Of a stretch of DNA of 64,000 nt, positions 41,315-51,063 are shown one piece after another. The DNA is from CAWUEX02 sp963921305. Lineage in GTDB: Bacteria; Pseudomonadota; Alphaproteobacteria; Rhodospirillales; Rhodospirillaceae. Numbering within the stretch: the first letter of the stretch is position 1; every line of letters starts with the position of its first letter. Location of the stretch: positions 1,984,001-2,048,000 of the forward strand of contig CAWUEX030000002.1 in assembly GCA_963921305.4 (NCBI GenBank), in the 5' to 3' direction. Made by a program: the position numbers and the translations under genes. The notes under the pieces were generated by a model that searched no databases, was not told the origin of the DNA, and saw only the letters and a list, made by a program, of their open reading frames with translations.

Positions 41315-43216
41315 ATGAAACGTGTAGAACTCATTGTGTTATTGAGCATTGCTACTGCCGGATGCTCAGAAGCAGTCGTCGAGATTGATAAAGCTAGAGC
41401 GCCGGATCCGCCGACGGTGGAAAACAACGTCGAACGAAACGCCACCAAAAACGCCTTTTTTGGTGACTTGCATGTCCACACTCAAAACAGTTTTGATGCA
41501 TTTTTTGTCGGAGCAAGGCGAACGCCGGACGAAGCCTATCGGTTCGCGAAAGGTGAAAAGATCGCACACGATGCTGGATACGAGATTCAGTTAAGGGGTC
41601 CGCCATTGGACTTTCTTGCCGTTACGGACCATGGAGAATATCTCGGCATCTTCCCGTTGATGAGTGATCCCAACCATCCGCTGTCCGATGCCGCAGCGGC
41701 TCAGGCTATGTTTGGAGATGACCGGGACGCAGCTATCAGAACGAGAATCGCGATAGGACAGTCGTTCGCATCAGGCGAGAAGGTGGACGGAACTGGCAAC
41801 CAGGAACAGCTGAGTCAGATATGGGTCGATACACTCGAAGCCGCTGAACGCCATTATCAGCCGGGCGAGTTCACGACATTTGCCGGTTACGAATTCACGA
41901 CCATGACGAGCTTGAGCAATGGCCTTCCAGCAACGGCCAATCTGCACCGCAACGTCATATTCCGTGATCAGGCGCCGGACCAGATTTTCACTGTCCTCAA
42001 CTCAACCAACCCTGAAGATCTTTGGGTATGGATGGATGCTCAGCGAGAGGCGGGTATCGAGTCTCTTGCAATCCCTCACAACTCTAATATCTCGGACGGG
42101 GAGATGTTCGCCCTTAAATCTTACGAGGGCGAACCTCTGACAGAAGCCTATGCGCTGACCCGCCTTCGCAATGAGCCGTTGATGGAAATCACTCAGCTCA
42201 AAGGGACGTCCGAGACACACCCGCTTTTATCTCCCAACGATGAATGGGCGGGTTTCGAATTGTATGAATACTTCATCAGCACATCAGTCGGTTTAGTTGA
42301 CTCTACTGTCAATGAGGGTGATTTCGCGCGTTCGGCACTTGCCCGCGGAATGGCTTTAGAAGAAGACCTTGGCGTGAACCCATATGAGTTTGGCTTTATT
42401 GGATCTAGCGACACCCACGTCGCGGCCGCCTCAGTGGATGAGGAAACGCATTGGGGCAAGTTCCCAACCGATGGAGCCGGTCCGCGAAGGCGTGGATCAG
42501 TTCCACCAGAAGGCAAAAATAGTTGGAGCGAGGTCACGGAACCCCCTCGGCTTAGCCTAACGAGTTCAACGTATAGTGCTTCTGGACTGGTGGGCGTATG
42601 GGCCGAGGCAAATACACGCGAAGACCTGTTTGATAGTATGCGCAGGCGCGAGACTTTTGGAACCTCTGGCCCGCGCATAAAGGTGCGCTTATTCGCTGGC
42701 GATTACGACCCTGACATCTTGGACGCGGCTGACATGCTTGATCGGGCCTACGCGGGTGGCGTTCCAATGGGCGGAAACCTTACTAGGAAGGAGGGCGTGG
42801 CTCCCAGTCTAATTGTTTGGGCCGTGCAGGATCCACTTTCTGCACCGCTACAGCGTCTTCAAATCATCAAAGTGTGGTCAGAGGGTGGTGTCGCGAAAGA
42901 GGCTATCTATGATGTTACCTGCTCGGACGGCAGTGTACCGGACGCCGAAAGCAACCGTTGTGCAGACAACGGTTCGTCTGTCGACGTATCAACCTGTGAG
43001 ACTGAGCCTGGTTCCGGCTCGGGAGAACTGAAAGCTCTTTGGAAAGATCCGAAATACGATCCGAACCAACCTAGCGCCTATTACGTGCGCGCACTGGAAA
43101 ACCCGACATGCCGTTGGAGCACGTGGGATGCTGTACGTGCCGGCACGCCGCCAAATCCGAAGCTGAACCTCATCTTGCAGGAGCGGGCGTGGTCCTCACC
43201 AATTTGGGTCAACTAG
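41315..43216 (+). CDS. DUF3604 lipoprotein
   Basis: 633 residues. The N-terminus is a lipoprotein signal with lipobox ATAGC (Cys17). GDLHVHT (50-56), VTDHGEY (about 103-109), IPHNSN and GSSDTH are the PHP-like metal motifs of the DUF3604 family. The family is uncharacterised but resembles metal-dependent phosphoesterases or hydrolases. The protein should be anchored in the membrane facing the periplasm. Divergent from the PPIase/HupE pair. Confidence 0.85.
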   Translation: MKRVELIVLLSIATAGCSEAVVEIDKARAPDPPTVENNVERNATKNAFFGDLHVHTQNSFDAFFVGARRTPDEAYRFAKGEKIAHDAGYEIQLRGPPLDFLAVTDHGEYLGIFPLMSDPNHPLSDAAAAQAMFGDDRDAAIRTRIAIGQSFASGEKVDGTGNQEQLSQIWVDTLEAAERHYQPGEFTTFAGYEFTTMTSLSNGLPATANLHRNVIFRDQAPDQIFTVLNSTNPEDLWVWMDAQREAGIESLAIPHNSNISDGEMFALKSYEGEPLTEAYALTRLRNEPLMEITQLKGTSETHPLLSPNDEWAGFELYEYFISTSVGLVDSTVNEGDFARSALARGMALEEDLGVNPYEFGFIGSSDTHVAAASVDEETHWGKFPTDGAGPRRRGSVPPEGKNSWSEVTEPPRLSLTSSTYSASGLVGVWAEANTREDLFDSMRRRETFGTSGPRIKVRLFAGDYDPDILDAADMLDRAYAGGVPMGGNLTRKEGVAPSLIVWAVQDPLSAPLQRLQIIKVWSEGGVAKEAIYDVTCSDGSVPDAESNRCADNGSSVDVSTCETEPGSGSGELKALWKDPKYDPNQPSAYYVRALENPTCRWSTWDAVRAGTPPNPKLNLILQERAWSSPIWVN

Positions 43217-43275
43217 GATGCCACATATCGCTCCGACACGATCTTTGGAAGCCTAAGAGTAGACGGCGAGTGCGG

Positions 43276-43296
43276 CCAAGCGGCTCGACCGCTTGG
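43276..43296 (+). terminator. Hairpin after the DUF3604 gene
   Basis: CCAAGCGG and CCGCTTGG form a perfect 8-bp stem with a 5-base loop, followed by the short TTGTG. The T tract is weak. The rest of the 384-base gap up to 43600 shows nothing else that I can support. Confidence 0.5.
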
Positions 43297-43600
43297 TTGT
43301 GTGGCGAGGCTGATATCTCGCAAGCATTCTCGGCCTATTTCTGAGTCTTCTACCAATACGCAAACCTAGGTGATGCTTTGAAATATTCGATTGGTCGTTG
43401 TTGCCAAAACATGACAAAGATCGCGCCAGATATACATGTGAAGACGACCTGCAGGTCGAAGGCTAAGCTGTTCTTTTAGAGAGATTATCGCCCATCTTGG
43501 CTTACGTCACATGTGTGGAAACGTTGTCTAAACAGTCGATAGTCCGGTGCTTTGGCAGCGTACGTGTTGTTGATATAGCCAGCCAGTTCTAGGGGGATTG

Positions 43601-45928
43601 ATGCGCAATATAAAAACGAAGCTGCTCTGTTCACTTTCAGCGGTTGCGCTCATGCAGCAAGGTGATTTCATTCGGCCGGTCGCAGCACAAGTTGCAGCCT
43701 TGGAGGAAATCATTGTTACGGCGCGCAAGCGGGAAGAAAATTTGCAAGATATTCCACTCGCTATCACCGCTTTTGATGCAAGCACCATAGCTAGAAAGAA
43801 CATCAGTGAACTGGATGATATCGCCCGTTTCACAGCTGGTTTCGCATTTGAAGATGCCAACGGTGCGCTGGCGCAACCTGTTATTCGCGGTCAATCCCAG
43901 ATCCGCGTAAATGCCCGCGAGCAAGTCGTTGCGACATTCATTGATGGTATTTACATTCCCCGGCAGTGGATTATTGATCTCGGTTTTGCCAACATTGAAC
44001 GTCTTGAGGTCGTCAAGGGTCCACAAAGTTCCCGGTATGGCCGCAATGCTTTCGCCGGCGCCCTCAACTACATCACTAAGGCGCCGGGTGATGACTATGT
44101 AGCAGAGGGGACCCTGACTTACGGGAGCTACGACCGATTTGACGGTGGGGCCAGAATCAGCATCCCGCTCGTTGAGGACGTGCTCGCGTTTTCCGCATCT
44201 TTTGACCATACCGAATTTGACGGAAGTTGGCGCAACGACCACCCCAATGCAAATGCAGACATCAATCCTGGTACGACAGGACGAATCGGCGGCTGGGACA
44301 ACGACAGCTACTCTGCGCGTCTAGTTGTATCACCCTTTGAAGACCTCAATCTGGACCTGGCGTACTACCGATATGAGATCAGTGAAGAGGCGACGGCATC
44401 AAAGTGGTTGAGTTCCTTTGCTGGCGAAGCTAATTGCGGAAATTTTCTTCTCGGAAACTTCAGGCTCTTTTGCGGAACGTACGGCGTTGAGGGAAATACT
44501 GCGGTTCTAGAACCGCGCGGTATATCGCGTCAGTCCGATACCGACATATTCCGGGTCAATGTCGACTATGACCTGACAGAAGCGATCACCTTCAACTATC
44601 TCTTCGGTCGTATTGAGGCCGATGGTAAGAACGCGGCGTCCGCGGAAACCGACCCGATCAATTGCGGTGGCATTCTTGGTCCACCGGTCTTTCCCCCTCT
44701 GTGTAATTTCCAGGGCGCCCCTGTCGGCACGGTGAAGTACAGTTCGCATGAGGCGCGTATCGCTTACGATGACGATGGCCCGATCAGAGCGGCGTTCGGA
44801 GGCTATTACTCGCTAGGTCGAGACACCACAGCTTCGATTAGCGCCAACGTTCCGCCAGGCCTTACAGAACCCTTGGCCTTAGACCCGACGGTGTTCTCTC
44901 TTTTCGACAACATCACATTTGTCCGGGAGTTCACAAAAACAGAAGTTAAAGCTGTATTCGGTGAAGTCGAGTATTCGTTCCTTGAAGACCGCGCGCGCAT
45001 AAGCGCGGAGTTGCGGTACACCGACGAGAGGATCAATACGATTAACCTGAGAAATGGTGATAATTTCGACTCAACGTTCGACTTTGTCACACCACGCTTT
45101 ACTCTCGAGTACGACATTACCGAAGACTCCCTCTTCTATGGAACAGTCGCGCGGGGCGCTAAGGCGGGGGGATTCAACGCGGCTACCGTGCTAGCTGAAG
45201 ACAGTGTTTTCGATCCCGAATTCAACTGGACATTTGAACTGGGATCAAAGAACACGTTGCTTGATGGCCGCATGGTGCTAAATGCTGCCGCTTATCTGAC
45301 GAAGTGGCGGAATCAACAGGTCAACGGAAGGGATCCAGCGTCAACAAATCCGTTTTCTGCGGTTCTTACGCGGAATCTGGGTAACTCCACGATCTATGGT
45401 GTTGAAGTAGAGGGGTCGTTCCAGGCCACGGAAAACCTGGGTTTTGATGCCGCGTTCTCCTACATCGATTCCACGTTTGACTCAGGCGTCATTGATCAGG
45501 TCTATGCCCGGTTCCTGCCTCCATTTACTGAGCCACCCTGTGATGACGTCGTTTGCCGCGCCGACGGTGATATTGGCGGCAATGACCTCCCACGCTCACC
45601 TGATCTTCAGCTCGCATTGGGTGTTCAATGGGAAGATGAACTGCCAATGTGGGACGGCGAATATTACATTCGCGGTGACGTCGGCTATCAATCAGACTAT
45701 TGGGCGGAAACTGTCAATATTTCCGAAATGCCCAGTCGAGCGATCGTGAATGGCCGTATCGGTATGACATTTGACCACGTCGATGCCGCGATCTGGGTGC
45801 GCAACTTAACGGACAAGAAGTACGTCTCCAGCGGCAGCCAGATCATCCAACCGTTCAGCAGAAACCTTTTGGGCACCTATTTTGGTGAGCGGCGTACGTT
45901 CGGAGCAACCGTGACCGTGAGTTACTAA
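43601..45928 (+). CDS. TonB-dependent outer-membrane receptor 3
   Basis: 775 residues from ATG 43601, just after AGGGGG (an in-frame TTG at 43598 is less likely). Signal peptide, then LEEIIVTARKREENLQDIPLAITAF. Plug landmarks are DDIARFTAGFAFEDA, FIDGIYIPRQW and LEVVKGPQSSRYGRNAFAGAL. The barrel ends FGATVTVSY, lacking the terminal Phe of the other two receptors but with Tyr. It stands alone with its own terminator. No GntR box is seen upstream. Confidence 0.92.
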   Translation: MRNIKTKLLCSLSAVALMQQGDFIRPVAAQVAALEEIIVTARKREENLQDIPLAITAFDASTIARKNISELDDIARFTAGFAFEDANGALAQPVIRGQSQIRVNAREQVVATFIDGIYIPRQWIIDLGFANIERLEVVKGPQSSRYGRNAFAGALNYITKAPGDDYVAEGTLTYGSYDRFDGGARISIPLVEDVLAFSASFDHTEFDGSWRNDHPNANADINPGTTGRIGGWDNDSYSARLVVSPFEDLNLDLAYYRYEISEEATASKWLSSFAGEANCGNFLLGNFRLFCGTYGVEGNTAVLEPRGISRQSDTDIFRVNVDYDLTEAITFNYLFGRIEADGKNAASAETDPINCGGILGPPVFPPLCNFQGAPVGTVKYSSHEARIAYDDDGPIRAAFGGYYSLGRDTTASISANVPPGLTEPLALDPTVFSLFDNITFVREFTKTEVKAVFGEVEYSFLEDRARISAELRYTDERINTINLRNGDNFDSTFDFVTPRFTLEYDITEDSLFYGTVARGAKAGGFNAATVLAEDSVFDPEFNWTFELGSKNTLLDGRMVLNAAAYLTKWRNQQVNGRDPASTNPFSAVLTRNLGNSTIYGVEVEGSFQATENLGFDAAFSYIDSTFDSGVIDQVYARFLPPFTEPPCDDVVCRADGDIGGNDLPRSPDLQLALGVQWEDELPMWDGEYYIRGDVGYQSDYWAETVNISEMPSRAIVNGRIGMTFDHVDAAIWVRNLTDKKYVSSGSQIIQPFSRNLLGTYFGERRTFGATVTVSY

Positions 45929-45979
45929 CGGATCAAACTAGGAACGGGCTGCTACTGCCCAATGCTTTGCTGAAACTTC

Positions 45980-46024
45980 AAAGGAGCAGTGCCGAAAACT
46001 CCCCTGGCGCTGTTCCTTTTTTTA
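45980..46024 (+). terminator. Rho-independent terminator after TonB receptor 3
   Basis: AAAGGAGCAGTGCC (45980-45993) pairs with GGCGCTGTTCCTTT (46006-46019) over 14 bp with two G-T pairs, and a T tract follows to 46023. Confidence 0.85.
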
Positions 46025-46143
46025 TGGGTCGAGCAAACCTTGCTGGGGTGTTATCCCTCTGAAATGTCACCCGTTTAACAATCTATGCCGACCTATTGAA
46101 TGGATAACACCGTATTTCCCTCAAGTGGAGAAGGGCCCCTTTT

Positions 46144-47245
46144 ATGATGCCGAACCTTAAACAGACGGGGCGCGCCGGCCTCCAGTTCTGTGGCAGTTTG
46201 CAAGTCTTCTCGTCAACAGAACTAGCCCGCAGGGCGAAAGCGGACTTTTATCGTAACGAGGAGATGGCAACGTTAGGCGACCAACCTCTTGGCGGCCGCG
46301 ATTCTGAAACTCTCGATAGAATCGTTCAACGCGCATGGGAGGTTGCGTACCAGAGCCAAGCGCACAGGTATAATCGATTTTTTTCAGCGGTTTGTTGCTG
46401 AGGCTATCTACGACCGCGGTATTCCTGCAGCGGAGGAGCGGCGCGAAGAGGTGGCCAAGGACTTGAATGGAGACGAGCAAGCACACACGAATACAGGCAG
46501 TCTTCACCTCGACAGTGACCTAGAAGAGCCGGAAGACTATCGGGGCGTCGAATGGCATCTAATGCCCGGTGGCTGGGACGGATACGACCTCTCATCACTG
46601 ATGTTTGTGAAAGGGGTTATGCCGTATATTTTCCGCCACGGCGGATTTGCAGCAGTCGAAGTTGGTGTAGACACCTCTTCACAACGCATGGACGTATTGA
46701 ACCACCTACCGAAAGACAACTATCAGCGCTTTTACGACTGTGGCTGCGGTGGGACTTCGACTCTTGCTGTAATACGTCAAAAATTCCCGCACGCAGAGCT
46801 GGTCGGAGGAGATGTATCTAGGGCCATGCTCGAGGGCGGTCACAAGGTTGATCAAGCGCTTGGCCTTAACGTGACTCTCAAACAAGAAGATTGCCGAAAC
46901 ACAAGTGAACCCGATAACTATTATGATGCGGTAGTGTCTTATGCTGTGTTCCATGAGGTTTCTGATGAAACCGCGAGTCAGATCATCAAAGAGATGTATC
47001 GCATTCTTGCACCTGGTGGGGACTTCATCGTATCCGATCCGGGCCCTTTGAAAGCGCTAACCCCGTATCAGGCAGTGCTTGCAGATTGGGAGACGGACCA
47101 TCGGGAAGAGCCTCATTTCGGTGCGTCGATCCGCAGGAGCCTACCGGACATCATGTGCGAAGCAGGGTTCGTCGATGTAAAGGATTTTGGCGTTGGGAAG
47201 GGTAATTACCCTTGGGTCACTCTAGGCAGTAAACCAGAAGCTTAG
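46144..47245 (+). CDS. SAM-dependent methyltransferase with frame broken at a T7 run
   Basis: The first frame runs from ATG 46144 and stops at 46401. The rest is open in another frame up to 47245. Removing one T from the seven-T run at 46378-46384 joins them into one 366-residue protein, with the junction reading HRYNRFFQRFVAEAIYDRG. The downstream part has the class I methyltransferase motif I FYDCGCGGTSTLAVI, an acidic GGDVSRAML, and VSYAVFHEVSDE. Either a real frameshift, slippage at the T run, or a sequence error. An annotation from the TTG at 46289 would have a false N-terminus. Substrate unknown. Confidence 0.75.
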
Positions 47246-47254
47246 GAGCCGGGC

Positions 47255-47560
47255 ATGGATATCGATCGGTCACATCGTACATATTTGGTTCCAGAAGACA
47301 TTGATCAGCTTGTGCGCCAAAATACGAACCTCATGGCGGAGCTTTGGATAGTCAAAGACAGGCTTGCTATCCTCGAGCACGTCCTTCAAGAAAAAGGCAT
47401 ACTACAGTCAGGGCAGGTGGACGATTTGGACCCAGAGGGTTCGCTCGCTCAATGGCTCGATGAAGAAAGAGCGGCATATGTGGAGCGCGTTGTTGGGATT
47501 GACCCCAATACCCGGACCGCTGAGCGACTAAAGCAACGGGCCGTCACTACTCCGAAGTAG
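47255..47560 (+). CDS. Small hypothetical protein next to the methyltransferase
   Basis: 101 residues, AGGAG upstream, nine bases after the methyltransferase stop. I do not recognise the family. It is charged and helical (DIDQLVRQNTNLMAELWIVKDRLAILEHVLQEKGI could form a short coiled coil), soluble and without a signal. It may partner the methyltransferase. Its last 14 bases overlap the convergent gene. Confidence 0.6.
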   Translation: MDIDRSHRTYLVPEDIDQLVRQNTNLMAELWIVKDRLAILEHVLQEKGILQSGQVDDLDPEGSLAQWLDEERAAYVERVVGIDPNTRTAERLKQRAVTTPK

Positions 47561-48059
47561 TATCTCGATCACCATCGGTCGGTCTGGCCATACCGCCCAC
47601 CAACCGCCACTCGTTTTGCTCGAACGTCCACACATGAATGTTCTCTATGAATTGATTGACATTACGGGCATCGCCTTCGGCGAATCCCTTACCTAATCTC
47701 GTTCGGTGGGTAAGAAAGTACGCGAGCGCCGTGTCACCCATCAAAGTAAAGCCGACCTTCTCGATATTTGTGACTTCACCGTCAAGCGCCGCTGCGCTTT
47801 CCGCCATAGACTTCAGGACATCGCCGTCTACGGGTGCATTCGAACTGGGTGGCCAACCAAGATATCCACCGCTAATAACGTCTACGTAGTTGGATAGGTC
47901 TCCACGGCCGCGACCTTCAAAAATTGCGAACTCCTTGCTCCAAATCTCTGCCTCAATCTCAGCCGGAGTCATGGGGCGCTCTTCTGCTTCGATCGCATTT
48001 GTTATAGGGAAGGTGGCCAAGGTCAATAACAATACTACGGCTTTGATGGAATGGTTCAT
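47547..48059 (-). CDS. Exported NTF2-like (DUF4440-type) protein
   Basis: 170 residues with a signal peptide (VVLLLTLATFPITNA). The mature part has helix EIEAEIWSKEFAIFEGRGRGDLSNYVDVISGGYLGWPP and strands VEKVGFTLMGDTALAYFLTHRT-like and IHVWTFEQNEWRLVGG, a DUF4440-type NTF2 fold. This is the fourth NTF2-like gene of the window and the third exported one. Confidence 0.7.
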   Translation of the reverse strand: MNHSIKAVVLLLTLATFPITNAIEAEERPMTPAEIEAEIWSKEFAIFEGRGRGDLSNYVDVISGGYLGWPPSSNAPVDGDVLKSMAESAAALDGEVTNIEKVGFTLMGDTALAYFLTHRTRLGKGFAEGDARNVNQFIENIHVWTFEQNEWRLVGGMARPTDGDRDTTSE

Positions 48060-48606
48060 CGCAAGAAGTCTCCTCGTTTGAGCGGACAGCCTATATCTAA
48101 GATCGCAGAGTAGGGCATTGAGTCATTGTTCAAAACACGATTAGTCGTAAGTGCTATCGCATTACTCTATAGCTCGTATGAAGCCTGAATTACTGACAAA
48201 AAGTATTCTTCCAATTCGAACGTCGATCAGGGAAATAGGCGCTGAAGAGGCGGAGACATTTCGGTAAAACAGTGTGCTTTACCTGCGAAACATTTTCGAC
48301 AAGGCTGGACATTAGAGTCCTGGCAAAGCAATCACCTACAGATTATGAAGCCATAGGCCGTTGTGATCGCTACCCCACGCGCTTGTTGAACGGCACGGAG
48401 CCAAACAACACCCAATAATGCTTATCGCCGAGGCCATATTGATACGAATCATGTATAGCTAATGTCATAATTAAATTGGATAGTGGCAATGATTTCGTAC
48501 ATCTTTCTGAATAGGTGAAGAATAGGACTTAAGTCTAAAGCAAATGCCTAGCCATTCTTGAATTTCGTCTTCTAGCTATGACGGCGTTGCGATAGGCCGC
48601 AAGAAG
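48060..48606. other. 547-base AT-rich intergenic region
   Basis: No gene found. A perfect 10-base palindrome GACTTAAGTC at 48526-48535 lies about 70 bases upstream of the LysR gene and could be an autoregulatory site. Nothing else is supported. Confidence 0.4.
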
Positions 48607-49554
48607 ATGACGTTGGGTGGCGTAAACGGCAAAAAGATGGGCGCGATGGAACTCAAACAGCTCCGGCATTTCAAAGCTATTGTGGAACAGGGGAGCTACG
48701 CCGGTGCGTCACGGAGCCTCAATACTTCGCAGCCATCTTTGACACGAAGTATACAGTTGCTTGAGGCTAGGTTAGGTGTGCGATTGCTTGATAGAACACC
48801 GCGAGGCGCAATACCGACTCAAGCCGGCTCTACTTTGTACGACCAAGCCACCGCTGTTTTAAATGCTTTGGCCCGTGTCGAGCAGGATGTAGTGGCAACC
48901 GCTAAGGGGAAGGCTGGCCTACTCAAAGTCGGAGTGGCGCCCATGTTTGCCCAAAGCCCAATGGACGACGTGATCCACATTCTTGGCGAAGTGGCTCCTG
49001 CACTCGAGTTCATGATTTTGGAAGGGTTCTTCCAGGACCTGATGGAAAAATTGATGGCTGCGGAGATAGAGGCCATTATTTGTAATTTTCTACCGGTTGC
49101 AGCAGATGCTGAGGTCGAGTTTCACCCGTTAGCTGAACTTCAGTCTTACGTTGTGGTGGGCGCAAACCACCCTCTATTGTCCGTGGAGCAAGTGAGTCTG
49201 GCGGATATCCACAGGTATCCGTTTGCTTTGCCGGGCACAAGTTTGGCTTCAGACCTTAAGGCCAAATTGTTTCCCGGCGATGGCCACAGTGCACAGCGTC
49301 CCCAAATCACTTCGAATTCGGTTGGTTTAATGCGCAAGCTTGTTATTGAAAGAGGATTTGTAAGTGTGCTCGCCGACCAGCTCATTAAGGACGACGTCCT
49401 CCAAGGGAAAATTCACCGAGTAGACGTGGCGGGAATAGAGTTTCGAGCCTTATCCGGTATTATGGTTCGCAAAATCGGCAGCCAAAGGCAGGCTGTACGC
49501 CAGTTGGTAGAGGCGACAAAAACTGCGTTCCAAAAGTGGAAGCCTAGTACTTAA
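48607..49554 (+). CDS. LysR-family transcriptional regulator
   Basis: 315 residues as given from ATG 48607; ATG 48646 would give the usual LysR start MELKQLRHF and may be the true one. The winged helix is LKQLRHFKAIVEQGSYAGASRSLNTSQPSLTRSIQLLEARLGVRLLDRTPRG, followed by the effector domain (KVGVAPMFAQSP onward). The substrate-binding part has no telltale specificity. It is the last chromosomal gene before the prophage segment. Confidence 0.9.
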   Translation: MTLGGVNGKKMGAMELKQLRHFKAIVEQGSYAGASRSLNTSQPSLTRSIQLLEARLGVRLLDRTPRGAIPTQAGSTLYDQATAVLNALARVEQDVVATAKGKAGLLKVGVAPMFAQSPMDDVIHILGEVAPALEFMILEGFFQDLMEKLMAAEIEAIICNFLPVAADAEVEFHPLAELQSYVVVGANHPLLSVEQVSLADIHRYPFALPGTSLASDLKAKLFPGDGHSAQRPQITSNSVGLMRKLVIERGFVSVLADQLIKDDVLQGKIHRVDVAGIEFRALSGIMVRKIGSQRQAVRQLVEATKTAFQKWKPST

Positions 49555-49862
49555 CTCCTGCATTCTCGGAAGCGACAGGTAAGTGCAATACCCTTGCCTG
49601 ATTAAAATCTCCCGGACCGTGAGAACAGGGAATCTCTGGGAGAGAATAGGGAGGTCGCCCGTCATTCTAGGGTAGCTGGTGGCTATCCAAGGTGGAGTTG
49701 ATAGGGGAAGGGAAGAGCTAGGAGGAGGGATAACGAGATGAGCGAGCGAAACTGGGTCTCGGCCGGCATGTAGGAGGCAGGGTCGACGCAGAGAAGGAAG
49801 GTGGGTTAGGTGGACGGTGCGTTAGCTCGGACTGCAATGCGTTCAGTACGTTAAAGCTCCAA
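49555..49862. other. Chromosome/prophage junction region, purine-rich
   Basis: 308 bases between the LysR gene and the first prophage gene. The plus strand is purine-rich at about 49690-49800. It contains AGGAGGAGGG (49720-49729) eight bases before an 11-codon frame ATG 49738 to TAG (MSERNWVSAGM). No attachment site or tRNA is recognised. Confidence 0.35.
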
Positions 49863-50129
49863 CTAAACGCTGCACATTCCGGTTTTGACATTGCAGCCCC
49901 GTGTTTCGCTGTTGTGAATATGACTAACCAGGTTATGGCTCACAAAAGGTGCCCCGTATCCGTCCTCGGATATTTCTAACATCAGTTGAGAGACTAGGGT
50001 GCCGATGGTCAGCCCGAATAAGGCACCTGCGCAAAAAAGTAGTCCAGCCGTTCCGAGAGGATTGCGATCCATCATAGATTTCACCTGACTTTTAAGTGCA
50101 GCAGTGAAAACCTGTTTAGTCACATCCAT
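49863..50129 (-). CDS. Small prophage membrane protein
   Basis: 88 residues with one membrane segment (about 28-48: GLLFCAGALFGLTIGTLV). Last gene of the prophage late run. Its start overlaps the previous gene by 14 bases. It could be a holin or spanin-like accessory, but I do not recognise a family. Confidence 0.5.
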   Translation of the reverse strand: MDVTKQVFTAALKSQVKSMMDRNPLGTAGLLFCAGALFGLTIGTLVSQLMLEISEDGYGAPFVSHNLVSHIHNSETRGCNVKTGMCSV

Positions 50130-50400
50130 TTCGATCCTTTACTCCTAGCTTCGCCTCGATACGGGACAGGCGGCGCTCAATGCGAACGGCATCCTCATGT
50201 CTTTCGTCGAATGCCTTGGAGACTGTCGCTCGCAGGGCTGTTTCCCGGGTATTGTCACGCTCTTCAATGGCCGCCCGTTCTTTGGCAGTGGTGCGGACGA
50301 TCCACACAATGCCCAGTAACAAGGTGAAGATGAAGATCCCTGCTATGCCGTATTCAAGCAGGCCGAATCCCGCCTGTTCGGCTAGCGCTTCGCCGATCAC
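50116..50400 (-). CDS. Holin-like small membrane protein
   Basis: 94 residues. One membrane segment (about 17-35: YGIAGIFIFTLLLGIVWIV) followed by a charged helical tail with heptads (RRLSRIEAKL). This matches the build of BhlA/phage holin-like peptides. No endolysin gene is in the neighbourhood, so the lysis role is an inference. Confidence 0.5.
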   Translation of the reverse strand: MIGEALAEQAGFGLLEYGIAGIFIFTLLLGIVWIVRTTAKERAAIEERDNTRETALRATVSKAFDERHEDAVRIERRLSRIEAKLGVKDRNGCD

Positions 50401-50402
50401 CG

Positions 50403-50597
50403 TTAAGCCTCATCATTGATACGGCCCCAGGTGCGTAGCACGATGATCGTGTGGTCTGCCTGTTGTCCGCGTGTAAGCAGGCGTTCGATGCCGATGCGGC
50501 CCGCCTCGATCTCGACATAACGTCCCCCTGCATCAATCACGATGTCGGCGTCTTGAGGGCGCAGCTGGAGTTCTTCAATTAATTCGGCGACGGTCAA
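50403..50597 (-). CDS. Small phage protein (MTVxELIEEL type)
   Basis: 64 residues. The start MTVAELIEELQLRPQDADIVID resembles short proteins common in phages; then VEIEAGRIGIERL and HTIIVLRTWGRI. Two bases before the holin-like gene. Function unknown. Confidence 0.55.
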   Translation of the reverse strand: MTVAELIEELQLRPQDADIVIDAGGRYVEIEAGRIGIERLLTRGQQADHTIIVLRTWGRINDEA

Positions 50598-50656
50598 GGG
50601 AGTCTCTCATTACTGTGAAGCGAACCCCTTCAATACGTAGCGTGTAGCCGGTGAAC

Positions 50657-51007
50657 CTAAGGTGAAATGCGGTTGACGAATCCGTGTACCACAATCTCGT
50701 TAGCGGTTTCGGCATAAGCACGGACGATCGAACTGCCGGTCAGCACAAGACCTTGCGCGTCGGTAACAAGATCTAGAACCCCGTTCGGCGGAACGACGGC
50801 TTTGAACACATCGTCCGGGCTTGTCGTGCCGCCCCACTCAATGATCAAACGCTCTGGAATCTCGGTGGAATTCACGGCGAACAAATGAATCTCATCGATG
50901 TCTGTCGAGTGAGCCGTATGAATTATAGTGCCCGGCGTGGCTGTTGCTGCAACTTTGATACCGCGTCCGTTGGTTGAGCCGGACAGGATTATGCGCGTGG
51001 TTGCCAT
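50657..51007 (-). CDS. Phage virion-associated small beta protein
   Basis: 116 residues, all-beta by appearance (TRIILSGSTNGRGIKVAATATPG, LIIEWGGTTSPDD, GLVLTGSSIVRAYAE). Similar short proteins sit near tail-fibre genes in prophages. No specific role can be given. Confidence 0.5.
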   Translation of the reverse strand: MATTRIILSGSTNGRGIKVAATATPGTIIHTAHSTDIDEIHLFAVNSTEIPERLIIEWGGTTSPDDVFKAVVPPNGVLDLVTDAQGLVLTGSSIVRAYAETANEIVVHGFVNRISP

Positions 51008-51063
51008 GGTGCGACCTCGTTGTTAGGTGAATGAGTTTTTTGAGGGAATGGAGCTGAATGCCA

